Part shown: positions 6,876-15,767 of the stretch, piece after piece
Numbering within the stretch: the stretch's first letter is position 1
Layout: each line of letters opens with the position of its first letter
Assembly (NCBI GenBank): GCA_024235635.1
Contig: JACKMA010000002.1
Location: 434,001 to 498,000, forward strand
Origin: Zoogloeaceae bacterium
GTDB taxonomy: Bacteria; Pseudomonadota; Gammaproteobacteria; Burkholderiales; Rhodocyclaceae
Direction of reading: 5' to 3'
DNA: 64,000 nt
Notes under the pieces: generated by a model
Databases searched by the model: none
Seen by the model: only the letters and a program-made list of their open reading frames with translations
Told to the model about the DNA's origin: nothing
Translations under genes and position numbers: made by a program

Positions 6876-9424
6876 GCTATCGCTGCTGCGACGCGCATCG
6901 CCGGGCTCGGGTGGACGCTCACCCGCAACTCACCGGCATCGACTGGCTCGAGGTGCTCGATGCCGACGCGCCCCTCGGCAGCCCGCGCCAGCGGACCCTG
7001 CTGCTGCGACTGCTGAAGCCGGTGCCGCCGGCGCTCGCCATCGACAACCTGCGGATCGACGGCGGCGAACGCATCCGCGGCATCGGCATCGAGTGGATCG
7101 GCGCGGCCGATGCGCCGCCGCCGCAGGCCAGCGCCGCCGAGGCCGCACTGTTCTCGGCGCTGCCCGAGGCCGACCACGTGCTGGTGGTGCGCACCGATCG
7201 CGCCGGCGACCACTCGACCTACACCCTGCGCCTGACCGCCGTCGGCAGCGACACCCGGCCACCCGACGATTTCGATCCGCGACTGTCGGCGGTCGATTTC
7301 TCGTTCAAGGTCGAGTGCCCGAGCGACTTCGACTGCGCGCCACGAGGCGATTGTGCGGCGGAACCGCTTCCCCAGCCTGACCTCAACTATCTCGCGCGGG
7401 ACTACGAGAGCCTGCGCCGGCTGGTGATCGACCGGCTGTCGTCGCAGATGCCGGCCTGGACCGACCGCAACCCGGCCGATCTGGCGACGACGCTGGCCGA
7501 ATGGATCGCCTACGTCGGCGACCTGCAGCACTACCAGCTCGACGCCGTCGCCACCGAGGCCTACCTCGGCACCGCCCGACGCCGCAGCAGCCTGCGCCGC
7601 CACGGACTGCTGGTGGATTACTTCCTGCACGAGGGCAGCAACGCCCGCACCTGGCTGCAGCTCACGGCTAGTGGCGGGCCGGTGGCGTTGCCGGCCGGCA
7701 TCCGCTTCCTGACCCGGGTGCCCGGCGTGCCGCCGCGCGTCGTGCCGGACTCACCGGCCGAAGCCACCGCGCTGGCCGCGGCGCCGCTGGTGTTCGAGCC
7801 GCTGCATGGCGCCACCCTGCGCGAGGCCCACAACCGCTTCGACTTCCATGCCTGGGGCGACGAGCGCTGCTGCCTGCCGGCCGGCACCACCCGGGCGACG
7901 CTGGCCGGCGCGCACACGAATCTGGCCGCCGGCGACGTGCTGATCCTCGAGGAGGTGTTCGGCCCGCTGACCGGCATCGCTGGCGATGCCGACCCCGACC
8001 ATCGACACGCCGTGCGCCTGACCGAGGTGGTGCCCGGCACCGACCCGCTCGACGGCGCCGAAATCACCGACATTGCCTGGCACGACGACGACGCCCTGCC
8101 CTTCCCGCTGTGCATCTCCAGCGTCACCGACGAGGCCCATGGCAGCCAGCCGGTCGCCGGCGTCAGCGTCGCCCGGGGCAACGTCGTGCTGGTGGATCAC
8201 GGCCATAGCGTCGAACAGGACCTCGGCGTGGTGCCGGCACCGCGCCTGGCCTGGCCGGCGGCCGGCGCCGACCGCTGCACGCCGACCGCCCCCGAGCCCC
8301 TGCCGCCGCGCTTCCGGCCGCTGCTCGCGGACGGCCCGCTGACCCACCAGGGCACCGTGATGCGGCGGCAGATCGCGCATGGCGTGGCGGTGAGCGAGCG
8401 CGTGCCGTTCGACTCATCCGCGTCCGCCTCGGCCGCGCTGGCGTGGCGCAGTGCCGATGCCCTGCCCGCGATCTCGCTCGAGAGCCGCGACGGCACGCTG
8501 ACGGAGCATTGGTCGGCGCGACGCGACCTGCTCGACAGCCGCGGCGGCGACACCCATTTCGTCGTCGAGAGCGAGGACGACGGCAGCGCCCGGTTGCGCT
8601 TCGGCGACGACAGCCACGGCCGCCGCCCGGACAGCGGCACCGAATTCACGGCCCGCTACCGGATCGGCAACGGACCCGACGGCAATGTCGGCGCCGGCGC
8701 CATCGCCCACGCCGTCACCAAGGAGGCGGCGATCGTGGCGGTATCGAACCCCTTGCCCGCGAGCGGCGGCGTCGCGCCGGAATCGGCCGCCCAACTGCGC
8801 AGGCGCGCGCCGCAGGCCTTCCGCACCCAGCAGCGGGCGGTGACGCCGGCCGACTACGCCGAGGTCACCGAGCGCATCGACGGCGTGCAGCGCGCGGCCG
8901 CCGGGCTGCGCTGGACCGGCAGCTGGCACACCGTGTTCGTCACCGTCGATCGCGAAGGCGGCCGGCCGGTGGATGCGGCGTTCGCCGCCGATACGGTGGC
9001 CACGCTGGACCGCTATCGCATGGCGGGCCACGACATCGCCCTGCGCGAGCCGGTCCATGTCTCGCTCGAGATCGACCTGCTGGTCTGCGTCGATGACGGT
9101 CATTTCCGCAGCGACGTGCGGCGCGCGCTGCTCGACGCGCTGTCGAACGGCGTGCGCGCCGACGGCACCCTCGGACTGTTTCATCCCGACAACTTCAGCT
9201 TCGGCCAGACCGTGCATCTGAGTCCGCTGTATGCCGCGGCGAGGCGCGTGCCCGGCGTCGTCTCGGTGCAGGTGACCCGCTTCGGCCGCCAGGGCGACGA
9301 CGATCCCAAGCCGCTGGCCGACGGCTCGCTCGGCCTCGGCGCGCTGGAGATCGCGCGGCTCGACAACGACCCGAACTTCCCCGAGCACGGCGTGCTGCGT
9401 CTCGATCTCCACGGAGGCAAGTGA
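6872..9424 (+). CDS. gpJ-like baseplate protein, first of two (Afp11-like)
   Basis: An 850-residue protein with a site reading ggggaggtggcac before the ATG. Residues about 165-260 carry the conserved eCIS wedge pattern: DLNYLARDYESLRRLVIDRL, then DLATTLAEWIAYVGDLQHYQLDAVATEAYL. The C-terminal half has the gpJ core: LRFGDDSHGRRPDSGTEF, YRIGNGPDGNVGAGAI, VTPADYAEVTERIDGVQRA. It would polymerise as the baseplate wedge around the hub. It shares domain layout with the following gene, suggesting an ancient duplication. The stop overlaps the next start (TGATG). Confidence 0.85.
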   Translation: MSYRCCDAHRRARVDAHPQLTGIDWLEVLDADAPLGSPRQRTLLLRLLKPVPPALAIDNLRIDGGERIRGIGIEWIGAADAPPPQASAAEAALFSALPEADHVLVVRTDRAGDHSTYTLRLTAVGSDTRPPDDFDPRLSAVDFSFKVECPSDFDCAPRGDCAAEPLPQPDLNYLARDYESLRRLVIDRLSSQMPAWTDRNPADLATTLAEWIAYVGDLQHYQLDAVATEAYLGTARRRSSLRRHGLLVDYFLHEGSNARTWLQLTASGGPVALPAGIRFLTRVPGVPPRVVPDSPAEATALAAAPLVFEPLHGATLREAHNRFDFHAWGDERCCLPAGTTRATLAGAHTNLAAGDVLILEEVFGPLTGIAGDADPDHRHAVRLTEVVPGTDPLDGAEITDIAWHDDDALPFPLCISSVTDEAHGSQPVAGVSVARGNVVLVDHGHSVEQDLGVVPAPRLAWPAAGADRCTPTAPEPLPPRFRPLLADGPLTHQGTVMRRQIAHGVAVSERVPFDSSASASAALAWRSADALPAISLESRDGTLTEHWSARRDLLDSRGGDTHFVVESEDDGSARLRFGDDSHGRRPDSGTEFTARYRIGNGPDGNVGAGAIAHAVTKEAAIVAVSNPLPASGGVAPESAAQLRRRAPQAFRTQQRAVTPADYAEVTERIDGVQRAAAGLRWTGSWHTVFVTVDREGGRPVDAAFAADTVATLDRYRMAGHDIALREPVHVSLEIDLLVCVDDGHFRSDVRRALLDALSNGVRADGTLGLFHPDNFSFGQTVHLSPLYAAARRVPGVVSVQVTRFGRQGDDDPKPLADGSLGLGALEIARLDNDPNFPEHGVLRLDLHGGK

Positions 9425-12400
9425 TGGCCCACCACACGACATCCGATTGCGGCTGCTGCGCCGGCGTCGATGCGGTGACGCCCCGCCGCACCGACAACCC
9501 GCCGGACCAGCCGGCGATCGGCTATCGCGCCGGCCGCCACGGCGACTTCCTCGAATCGATCCGCGCGCGCCTGTCGTCTTCGACGTATCCGGCCCTGGCC
9601 CGGCTCACCACGCGCGAAGCCGGCGACTTCACGCTGGCCCTGTCCGACGCGCTGGCGGCCAGCCTCGACGTGCTCGCCTTCTACACCGAGCGCTTCGCCA
9701 ACGAGCACTACCTCGGCACCGCCGTCGAGCGGTTGTCGGTGATCGAGCTGGCACGGCTGATCGGCTACCGCGCGGCCCCCGGGGTCGCCGCCTCGACCCA
9801 TCTCGCATTCACGCTGCAGGCGCTGCCGGGGGTGCTGTCGAAGCCGATCACGATTCCGGTGGGCACCCGCGTGCAGAGCGTGCCCGGCCAGGACGAGCAG
9901 GCCCAGACCTTCGAGACCGTCGAGGCGGTGCCGGCGCACGCCGACTGGAACGCCCTGGCGGCCCAACAATCGCAGCCGCGGCGTCCGGGGCCGGGGGCGA
10001 CCGGGTTATGGCTCGCCGGCATCGACAACAGGCTCGAGCCCGGCGATCGCATCGCGATCATCGGTGCCAGCCAGGAGGCCGATCCGGCCGGAACCCACTG
10101 GGCGGTGCGCGTGCTCGACAGCGTGACGCGCGATGCGCCGCGCGCACTGACTCGGCTCGGCTGGCGAGCCCCGCTGGGCAGCACCGAGCCCTTCGACGTC
10201 GCCGCCGACGAGCCCACGCGGGTGGTTGCGCTCGCCACGCGCGCGGCGGTGTTCGGCGCCATCGCGCCCGACTGGCGCGCGCTGTCGGCGCAGATCAAGG
10301 CCGACTATATCGGACTGGCCTCCCCCGACGACCTGAAGCGCCCCGGCGACACCGAGGAGTGGCCCGACTTCATGGTGCTGGCGCCGGCCTACCCGGAACG
10401 CCGGCAGTCGGCCGCCGCAACCGTCACCGAGCATCTGCCGGCCACCGTGCAGGAGATCGCCGGCGCTGCCAGCAGCGCTGCCCAGGCAGCCGGCGCCAAT
10501 GCACTGTCGAAGGCCGCCAGCGCCAGCGCCGGCGTCATTGCCGCCGGCGGCCGCATCACCGAGGATGCGGTCGGCCTCGCCCGACAGAGCGCCGAGGGCC
10601 TGTCCGAGGTTGCGCGCCTGGCCACCGACGAGGTGCTGCAGCAGGTGCGCAGCCTGATCCACGGCCAGGGCGTGGCGCTGCAGGCGCTGCAGCTCGGCGC
10701 CGGCCAGCTGGTCAGCCACGGTGCCTTGGATTCGGCCCGCCAGGCGATCGGCGACCGCATCGCCTCGCTGCCGGGGCGAGTCGCGCTATTGGCCGAGACT
10801 GGCCTCACCGATCCGCTGGCAGTCGCCGTCGCGGTGCTCGACGAACTCGAACAGGGCTGGAGCCAGGGCGTGCCCGAGGCCTTGCTGCCGAACCTGCAGC
10901 CGGTCTGGGACGAGGCGGTGGCGACGGTCACCGCCGCCATCGGCGCGGTGCGACTCGAGGCGGAAGATTCGCACAACAACCCGGCGGGCTGGTTCAGCGC
11001 GCAAATGAGCAATGTCGACGCCGCCGGTCAGGCGCTGACCCAGGTATCGACCCGGCTCGACAGCGCGATCGAAGCGTCGCAGGCCGACAGCGAGGCGCCG
11101 GCCGCGATCGTGCGGGAGGTGGTCGACAAGCTGCAGTCGGCGATCGGCACCGAGCTTGCCGGCGACCAGTTCACCGATCTGCTGAACCTCTCCGGTGCGG
11201 TCGGCACGGTGCAGCAATGGACCGGCTCGCTGTTCTCGGCCGGCGGCGAGTTCGGCACCTCGCTGGTGCGCCTGCAGCAGAACCTGATGGGCTCGGCCAG
11301 CAACGTCTTCGCCCGCCTCGGCGCGGATGTCGCCCGCATCGCCGAGCAGACCCGCTCGAGTGTGGTCGACAGCGCCGCGGTGCTCAATCCCCAGGCCGCC
11401 ATGCAGGCGCTGGCCGACGGCGCCGACGCGATGCGCACGCATACCGTCGCGGCCGGCGCGGCGGCGATGCAGGCCGCCGCCAGCGGCGACGTCGCCGCGC
11501 TGGTGAGCGCCGGCGTCACCATCGCCGGCGCCTTGCCGCCGCCGCTGGCCCCATCGACGCCGGAACAGATGGCCGAGGTCGTCCGCTTCTGCGCCGCCTA
11601 CGGCGTTGCCCGGGCCGGCGGCACGCCGGTCGGCGAGCCGCCGGCAGGCTCCCTGCTGGCCCAGGTCGCGGCGGCGCTGCCGGCCGCGCTGAGTGCGCCG
11701 CCGGTGCCCGACGCGGGCCTGCTGGCGATCGCCGGGGACGCCGCGGCGCTGGCCGATGCGCCGCTCGTCGGCGCCCAGGGCGCCTACCAGCACATCGTCG
11801 CCGAGGTGGACCGGGCGCTGGCCGGCCGCATCGTCACCGGCACCGGCCGGCGGGCGCCGCTGGTGCGCGACCCCGACCGCATCGACCTGAGCCCGGCGGA
11901 CGACGCGGTCACCGCCGGCGCCTGGGCCCTGCTGTCGGTGCCAGGGGCGCAGACCCTGTACCGCATTGCCGACGCCTATGGCGCCAGCCGCGCCGAGTAC
12001 CTGCTGTCCGGGCAGACCACCCGGTTGCGGCTCGACGGGCGCCTGCCCGGGGGGCGCCTGCCGGGTGAATTCGAGCACGCGGTGCGCACGCTGGCGGTGC
12101 ATCTGGGTGACGACGAACTGCCGCTGGCCGAGGTGCCGCTCGATCATCCGGTGTATGGCGAAGCGATCGCGCTCGACACCCACGTCGCCGCCCTGTCGCC
12201 GGGCCAGGCGATCGCGCTGCGCGGGCCGCGGGCGCATGTTCTCGTCGCCCGCGGTGCCGGCGGACTGCGCTTCGATGGCGCCGACGGGTCTGCCCGCACG
12301 CTGGCCGAAGGTGACCGGCTGGCGCTCTCGGCTGCACCGGAGCGGCTCGCGCGTGGTCGCGCAATCTACCTGCCGCCGGCGGCGTTCGGCGACGCCATCG

Positions 12401-13704
12401 GCGTGCGCGGCATCCGGCTGCGGCTGGCGGTCGAGGACCGGGACGGCACCGCCGGCACGCTCGAATGCCGCGGCGACCAGATCGCCCTGGCCGCCGCCGA
12501 GGACGACGATGCCCGGGTCGCCGAGATCGCGTTCCTGGCCGACGCGGACGCGGTGACCGACGATCGCGACCGCAGCCATCTCACGCTCGCCGACGCGACC
12601 CGCCACGTCTATGACCGGCGGTCGCTGGCGATCAATGCCAACGTCGCCGCGGCGACCCACGGCGAAACCGTCGAGCAGATCCTCGGCGACGGCGATGGCC
12701 GCCGCACCGACCAGCGCTTCGCGCTCAGCCAGTCGCCGCTGACCTATGTCAGCGCGCCGACGCCGAGCGGGCGCGCGTCGACGCTGGAGGTCCGGATCGG
12801 CGACGTGCGCTGGCAGGAGCACGACAGCCTGTACGGTGCCGCCGCCGACGGCCGGGTGTTCGAAACCCGGCAGAGCGACACCGCGGCGACGACGATCCGC
12901 TTCGGCGACGGCATCGAGGGCGCCCGCCTGCCGAGCGGCAGCACCAATGTGCGGGCACGCTATCGCAAGGGCCTCGGCGTGGCCGGCAACGTCGGCGCCG
13001 ACACGCTGACGACGCTGCTGGCGCGGCCGCTGGGCGTGGCCGAGGTCGCCAACCCGGAAGCCGCCAGCGGCGGCGAGGACGCCGAATCCCTCGACCGGGC
13101 CCGCGACAATGCGCCGCTGACGGTGCTGACCCTCGATCGTGCGGTGTCGATCCGCGACTACGCCGACTTCGCCCGTGCCTTCGCCGGCATCGACAAGGCC
13201 CACGCGTTGTGGATTCCGGCCGGACCGGCACGGGGCGTGTTCGTCACCATTGCCGGCGTCGATGGCGCAGCGGTACCGGAGGGCAGCGACACCTGGGCCA
13301 ACCTGCTCGATGCCCTGACGCGCTACGGCGACCCGCTGATGCCGATCCGGCTCGCGAACCACGGCGACGCGCGCTTCCGCTGCCGGCTGGCGGTCAAGGT
13401 GTTGGCCGACTTCGACGAAGCCGCCGTGCTTGCCGACGTGGAGCAGGCGCTGCGGGCCGACTTCGCCTTTGCCGCCCGCAGCTTCGGCCAAGCGGTGTCG
13501 GCGGACGAAGTCGCGGCGATTGCCCAGGGCCGGGCCGGGGTCGAGGCCGTGCATGTCGGCCGGCTGTACCGCGACGGTGCGGCGCCGCTCCGGCGTCCGC
13601 GGCTGTTCGCGACGCTGCCGGTGGCCTCGCTGACCGCGTCTCCGTCGCCGGCCGAACTGCTGACCCTGGCCGACGACGGGCTCGAACTGGAGGTGATGGC
13701 ATGA
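9424..13704 (+). CDS. gpJ-like baseplate protein, second of two (Afp12-like) with long Ala-rich helical insertion
   Basis: A 1426-residue protein. ATG 9424 is preferred over GTG 9421 because GGAGG lies 6 bases before it. The N-terminus has the wedge pattern (LTTREAGDFTLALSDALAASLDVLAFYTERFANEHYL). The C-terminal third has the gpJ core: IRFGDGIEGARLPSGS, YRKGLGVAGNVGADTLT, AVSIRDYADFARAFAGIDKA. Between them, residues about 330-705 are an Ala/Ser/Gln-rich region predicted to be almost all helix, rich in heptad-like spacing. It is absent in minimal wedge proteins. It may form a coiled-coil belt or rod. A Cys cluster (CGCC) sits at residues 9-12. Confidence 0.82.
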   Translation: MAHHTTSDCGCCAGVDAVTPRRTDNPPDQPAIGYRAGRHGDFLESIRARLSSSTYPALARLTTREAGDFTLALSDALAASLDVLAFYTERFANEHYLGTAVERLSVIELARLIGYRAAPGVAASTHLAFTLQALPGVLSKPITIPVGTRVQSVPGQDEQAQTFETVEAVPAHADWNALAAQQSQPRRPGPGATGLWLAGIDNRLEPGDRIAIIGASQEADPAGTHWAVRVLDSVTRDAPRALTRLGWRAPLGSTEPFDVAADEPTRVVALATRAAVFGAIAPDWRALSAQIKADYIGLASPDDLKRPGDTEEWPDFMVLAPAYPERRQSAAATVTEHLPATVQEIAGAASSAAQAAGANALSKAASASAGVIAAGGRITEDAVGLARQSAEGLSEVARLATDEVLQQVRSLIHGQGVALQALQLGAGQLVSHGALDSARQAIGDRIASLPGRVALLAETGLTDPLAVAVAVLDELEQGWSQGVPEALLPNLQPVWDEAVATVTAAIGAVRLEAEDSHNNPAGWFSAQMSNVDAAGQALTQVSTRLDSAIEASQADSEAPAAIVREVVDKLQSAIGTELAGDQFTDLLNLSGAVGTVQQWTGSLFSAGGEFGTSLVRLQQNLMGSASNVFARLGADVARIAEQTRSSVVDSAAVLNPQAAMQALADGADAMRTHTVAAGAAAMQAAASGDVAALVSAGVTIAGALPPPLAPSTPEQMAEVVRFCAAYGVARAGGTPVGEPPAGSLLAQVAAALPAALSAPPVPDAGLLAIAGDAAALADAPLVGAQGAYQHIVAEVDRALAGRIVTGTGRRAPLVRDPDRIDLSPADDAVTAGAWALLSVPGAQTLYRIADAYGASRAEYLLSGQTTRLRLDGRLPGGRLPGEFEHAVRTLAVHLGDDELPLAEVPLDHPVYGEAIALDTHVAALSPGQAIALRGPRAHVLVARGAGGLRFDGADGSARTLAEGDRLALSAAPERLARGRAIYLPPAAFGDAIGVRGIRLRLAVEDRDGTAGTLECRGDQIALAAAEDDDARVAEIAFLADADAVTDDRDRSHLTLADATRHVYDRRSLAINANVAAATHGETVEQILGDGDGRRTDQRFALSQSPLTYVSAPTPSGRASTLEVRIGDVRWQEHDSLYGAAADGRVFETRQSDTAATTIRFGDGIEGARLPSGSTNVRARYRKGLGVAGNVGADTLTTLLARPLGVAEVANPEAASGGEDAESLDRARDNAPLTVLTLDRAVSIRDYADFARAFAGIDKAHALWIPAGPARGVFVTIAGVDGAAVPEGSDTWANLLDALTRYGDPLMPIRLANHGDARFRCRLAVKVLADFDEAAVLADVEQALRADFAFAARSFGQAVSADEVAAIAQGRAGVEAVHVGRLYRDGAAPLRRPRLFATLPVASLTASPSPAELLTLADDGLELEVMA

Positions 13705-15743
13705 GCATCGATGCGCAAGCCCTGTTCGAGCTGCTGCCGGCGATCCACCGTGTGCGCGACGCCGAGCTGGCTGCCGAGCAGGGGCTCGAACGGGGTCCGC
13801 TGGAGGAGCTGATCGCGGTCTTCGCCGAGCAGATCGCGGTGATGGACGAGAGCCTGGAACAACTCCATGACGACCTCTTCATCGAGACCTGCGCCGACTG
13901 GGTGGTGCCCTACATCGGCCGCCTGATCGGCTTCGAGACGCTGCACGGCGTGGTGCCGAAGGTGGCCAGCCCGCGCGCGCTGGTGGCCCATACCATCGCC
14001 CTGCGGCGGCGCAAGGGCACGGCGCTGGTGCTCGAACAGCTCGCCCGCGACGTCACCGGCTGGGACGCCCGCGCGGTCGAGTATTTCCAGCGCCTGGGCA
14101 CGACGCAATACATGAATCATCTGCGTCCGGACAACCTGCAGGTGCCGTCGCTGCGCGACGGCGAGGCCCTCGAATGGCTCGGCACCGCGTTCGACAGCAG
14201 CAACCGCACGGCCGACCTGCGTCGCATCGAGAGTGGCCGTGGCCGCCACAACATTCCCAATGTCGGCCTGCACCTGTGGCGCATCGGCGCCCATCCGCGA
14301 CGTGAAGTGCCGGCGCTGCGGGCAGGCGAGCGGCGCTACCGGGTGAGCCCGCTCGGCCACGACCTGCCGCTCTACAACCGGCCCCATGCCGAGGACGACA
14401 TCAGCCACCTCGCCGAAGCGGACAACGTGCCGTGGCCATTGTCCCGGCGCCGGCTGGCGTCCAGCCTCGCCCGCCACTACGGCGACGATCTGGCCGAACC
14501 GTCGCTCTCGCTGGCGATCGACGGCGTGCCGGTGGCGCGCAACGCGATCCGCATCTGCAACCTTTCGGACGACGGCGCCGGCTGGGCCCACAGCCCGCCG
14601 CCGGACGGCCTCGTCGCCATCGATCCGCAGCTCGGCCGCATCAGCCTGGCGGCCGACCTGCCCGATCCGGCGGAACTGCGTGTGCGCTGGCACGAAGGCT
14701 TTCCGGCCGAGATCGGCGGTGGCGAATATGAGCGCGGCGACAGCCTGCCAACGCCGGCCGGGACGGTGCTGCAGGTGCCCGACCAGCAGCCGACGATCAG
14801 TGCGGCGCTGGCCGCGCTGGCCGGCGACGGCGTGGTCGAGATCACCGACAGCGGCCGCTACGAGGAGAACCTGGTGATCGACGTCGCGGCCGACGCGACG
14901 ATCGAGATCCGTGCCGCCAACGGCCGGCGGCCGGCGCTGGTGCTGAGCGGGCTGACCGTGGCCGGTGGCGACAATGCGACCTGTCGCTTGAACGGCCTGC
15001 TGGTCGCGGGTGCGCCGCTCGAGGTGCCGGCCGCCGGCGACAACCGCCTGGCGCGGCTCGAAATCGTGCATTGCACGCTGGTGCCGGGCATCGCGCTGGC
15101 GCCGGACGGCACGCCCCAGCTCCCCGCCGCGGCCAGCCTGTTGCTCGGGCCGGCGACGCTGGCGACCGACATCGAGCGCAGCATCGTCGGTGCCATCCGC
15201 GGCCACGAGCGTGCCGTCGTCAGCGCCCGCGACAGCTTCATCGACGCCACCGCCCGCAGTGGCGTGGCCCTGGCTGCCGCCGACGACGCGTCACCTGGGC
15301 CAATCTTGTCGCTCACGGCATGCACGGTGATCGGCCAGATCCATTGCAGCGAGATCGGGCTGGTGTCGAACAGCATCCTGTTCGCCGCGGGCACGGCCGC
15401 CGCCGGCGCGCCGGTGCGGGCCGCGCGGCGGCAGGTCGGTTGCGTGCGCTTCAGCTGGCTGCCGTGGGCGTCGGTGGTGCCGGCACGCCACCGCTGCCAG
15501 CCCGCCGCGGCGGCCGATGCCGACCGCATCGCGCCGCAATTCACGTCGCGCCGCTACGGCACGCCCGCCTATGGCCAGCTCGGTAGCGCCACCGCGGACG
15601 AGATTCTGCGCGGCGCCGATGACGACGGCGAGATGGGTGGCTACCACCTGCTCCACGCCGCAGCGCGCGAAGCCAATCTGAGGATCCGGCTGGCCGAGTA
15701 CCTGCGGGTCGGCCTGGCGGCCGGCATCTTCCACGAATCGTGA
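13701..15743 (+). CDS. gpI-like tail protein with C-terminal beta-helix
   Basis: A 680-residue protein starting at ATG 13701 (ATGA overlap). Residues 1-170 match the phage tail protein I family: FELLPAIHRVRDAELA, DWVVPYIGRLIGF, LRRRKGTALVLEQLARDVTGW. The middle contains a LGHDLPLYNRP motif seen in eCIS versions. Residues about 360-600 form repeated short hydrophobic rungs (IEIRAANGRRPALVLSG, and similar) that look like a right-handed beta-helix. So a baseplate anchor is fused to a spike-like module. Confidence 0.78.
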   Translation: MSIDAQALFELLPAIHRVRDAELAAEQGLERGPLEELIAVFAEQIAVMDESLEQLHDDLFIETCADWVVPYIGRLIGFETLHGVVPKVASPRALVAHTIALRRRKGTALVLEQLARDVTGWDARAVEYFQRLGTTQYMNHLRPDNLQVPSLRDGEALEWLGTAFDSSNRTADLRRIESGRGRHNIPNVGLHLWRIGAHPRREVPALRAGERRYRVSPLGHDLPLYNRPHAEDDISHLAEADNVPWPLSRRRLASSLARHYGDDLAEPSLSLAIDGVPVARNAIRICNLSDDGAGWAHSPPPDGLVAIDPQLGRISLAADLPDPAELRVRWHEGFPAEIGGGEYERGDSLPTPAGTVLQVPDQQPTISAALAALAGDGVVEITDSGRYEENLVIDVAADATIEIRAANGRRPALVLSGLTVAGGDNATCRLNGLLVAGAPLEVPAAGDNRLARLEIVHCTLVPGIALAPDGTPQLPAAASLLLGPATLATDIERSIVGAIRGHERAVVSARDSFIDATARSGVALAAADDASPGPILSLTACTVIGQIHCSEIGLVSNSILFAAGTAAAGAPVRAARRQVGCVRFSWLPWASVVPARHRCQPAAAADADRIAPQFTSRRYGTPAYGQLGSATADEILRGADDDGEMGGYHLLHAAAREANLRIRLAEYLRVGLAAGIFHES

Positions 15744-15767
15744 ACGAAACCTGAGGGGGAGCCCGCC

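Noticed and set aside
6184..9424. Reading the cluster as a type VI secretion system because of PAAR, spike and gp25 genes
   Set aside because: No TssJ/L/M membrane complex, ClpV or TssK-like gene is present, and the CIS tube-cap, gpJ pair and DUF6519-like genes fit eCIS better. Definitive choice needs the upstream DNA.
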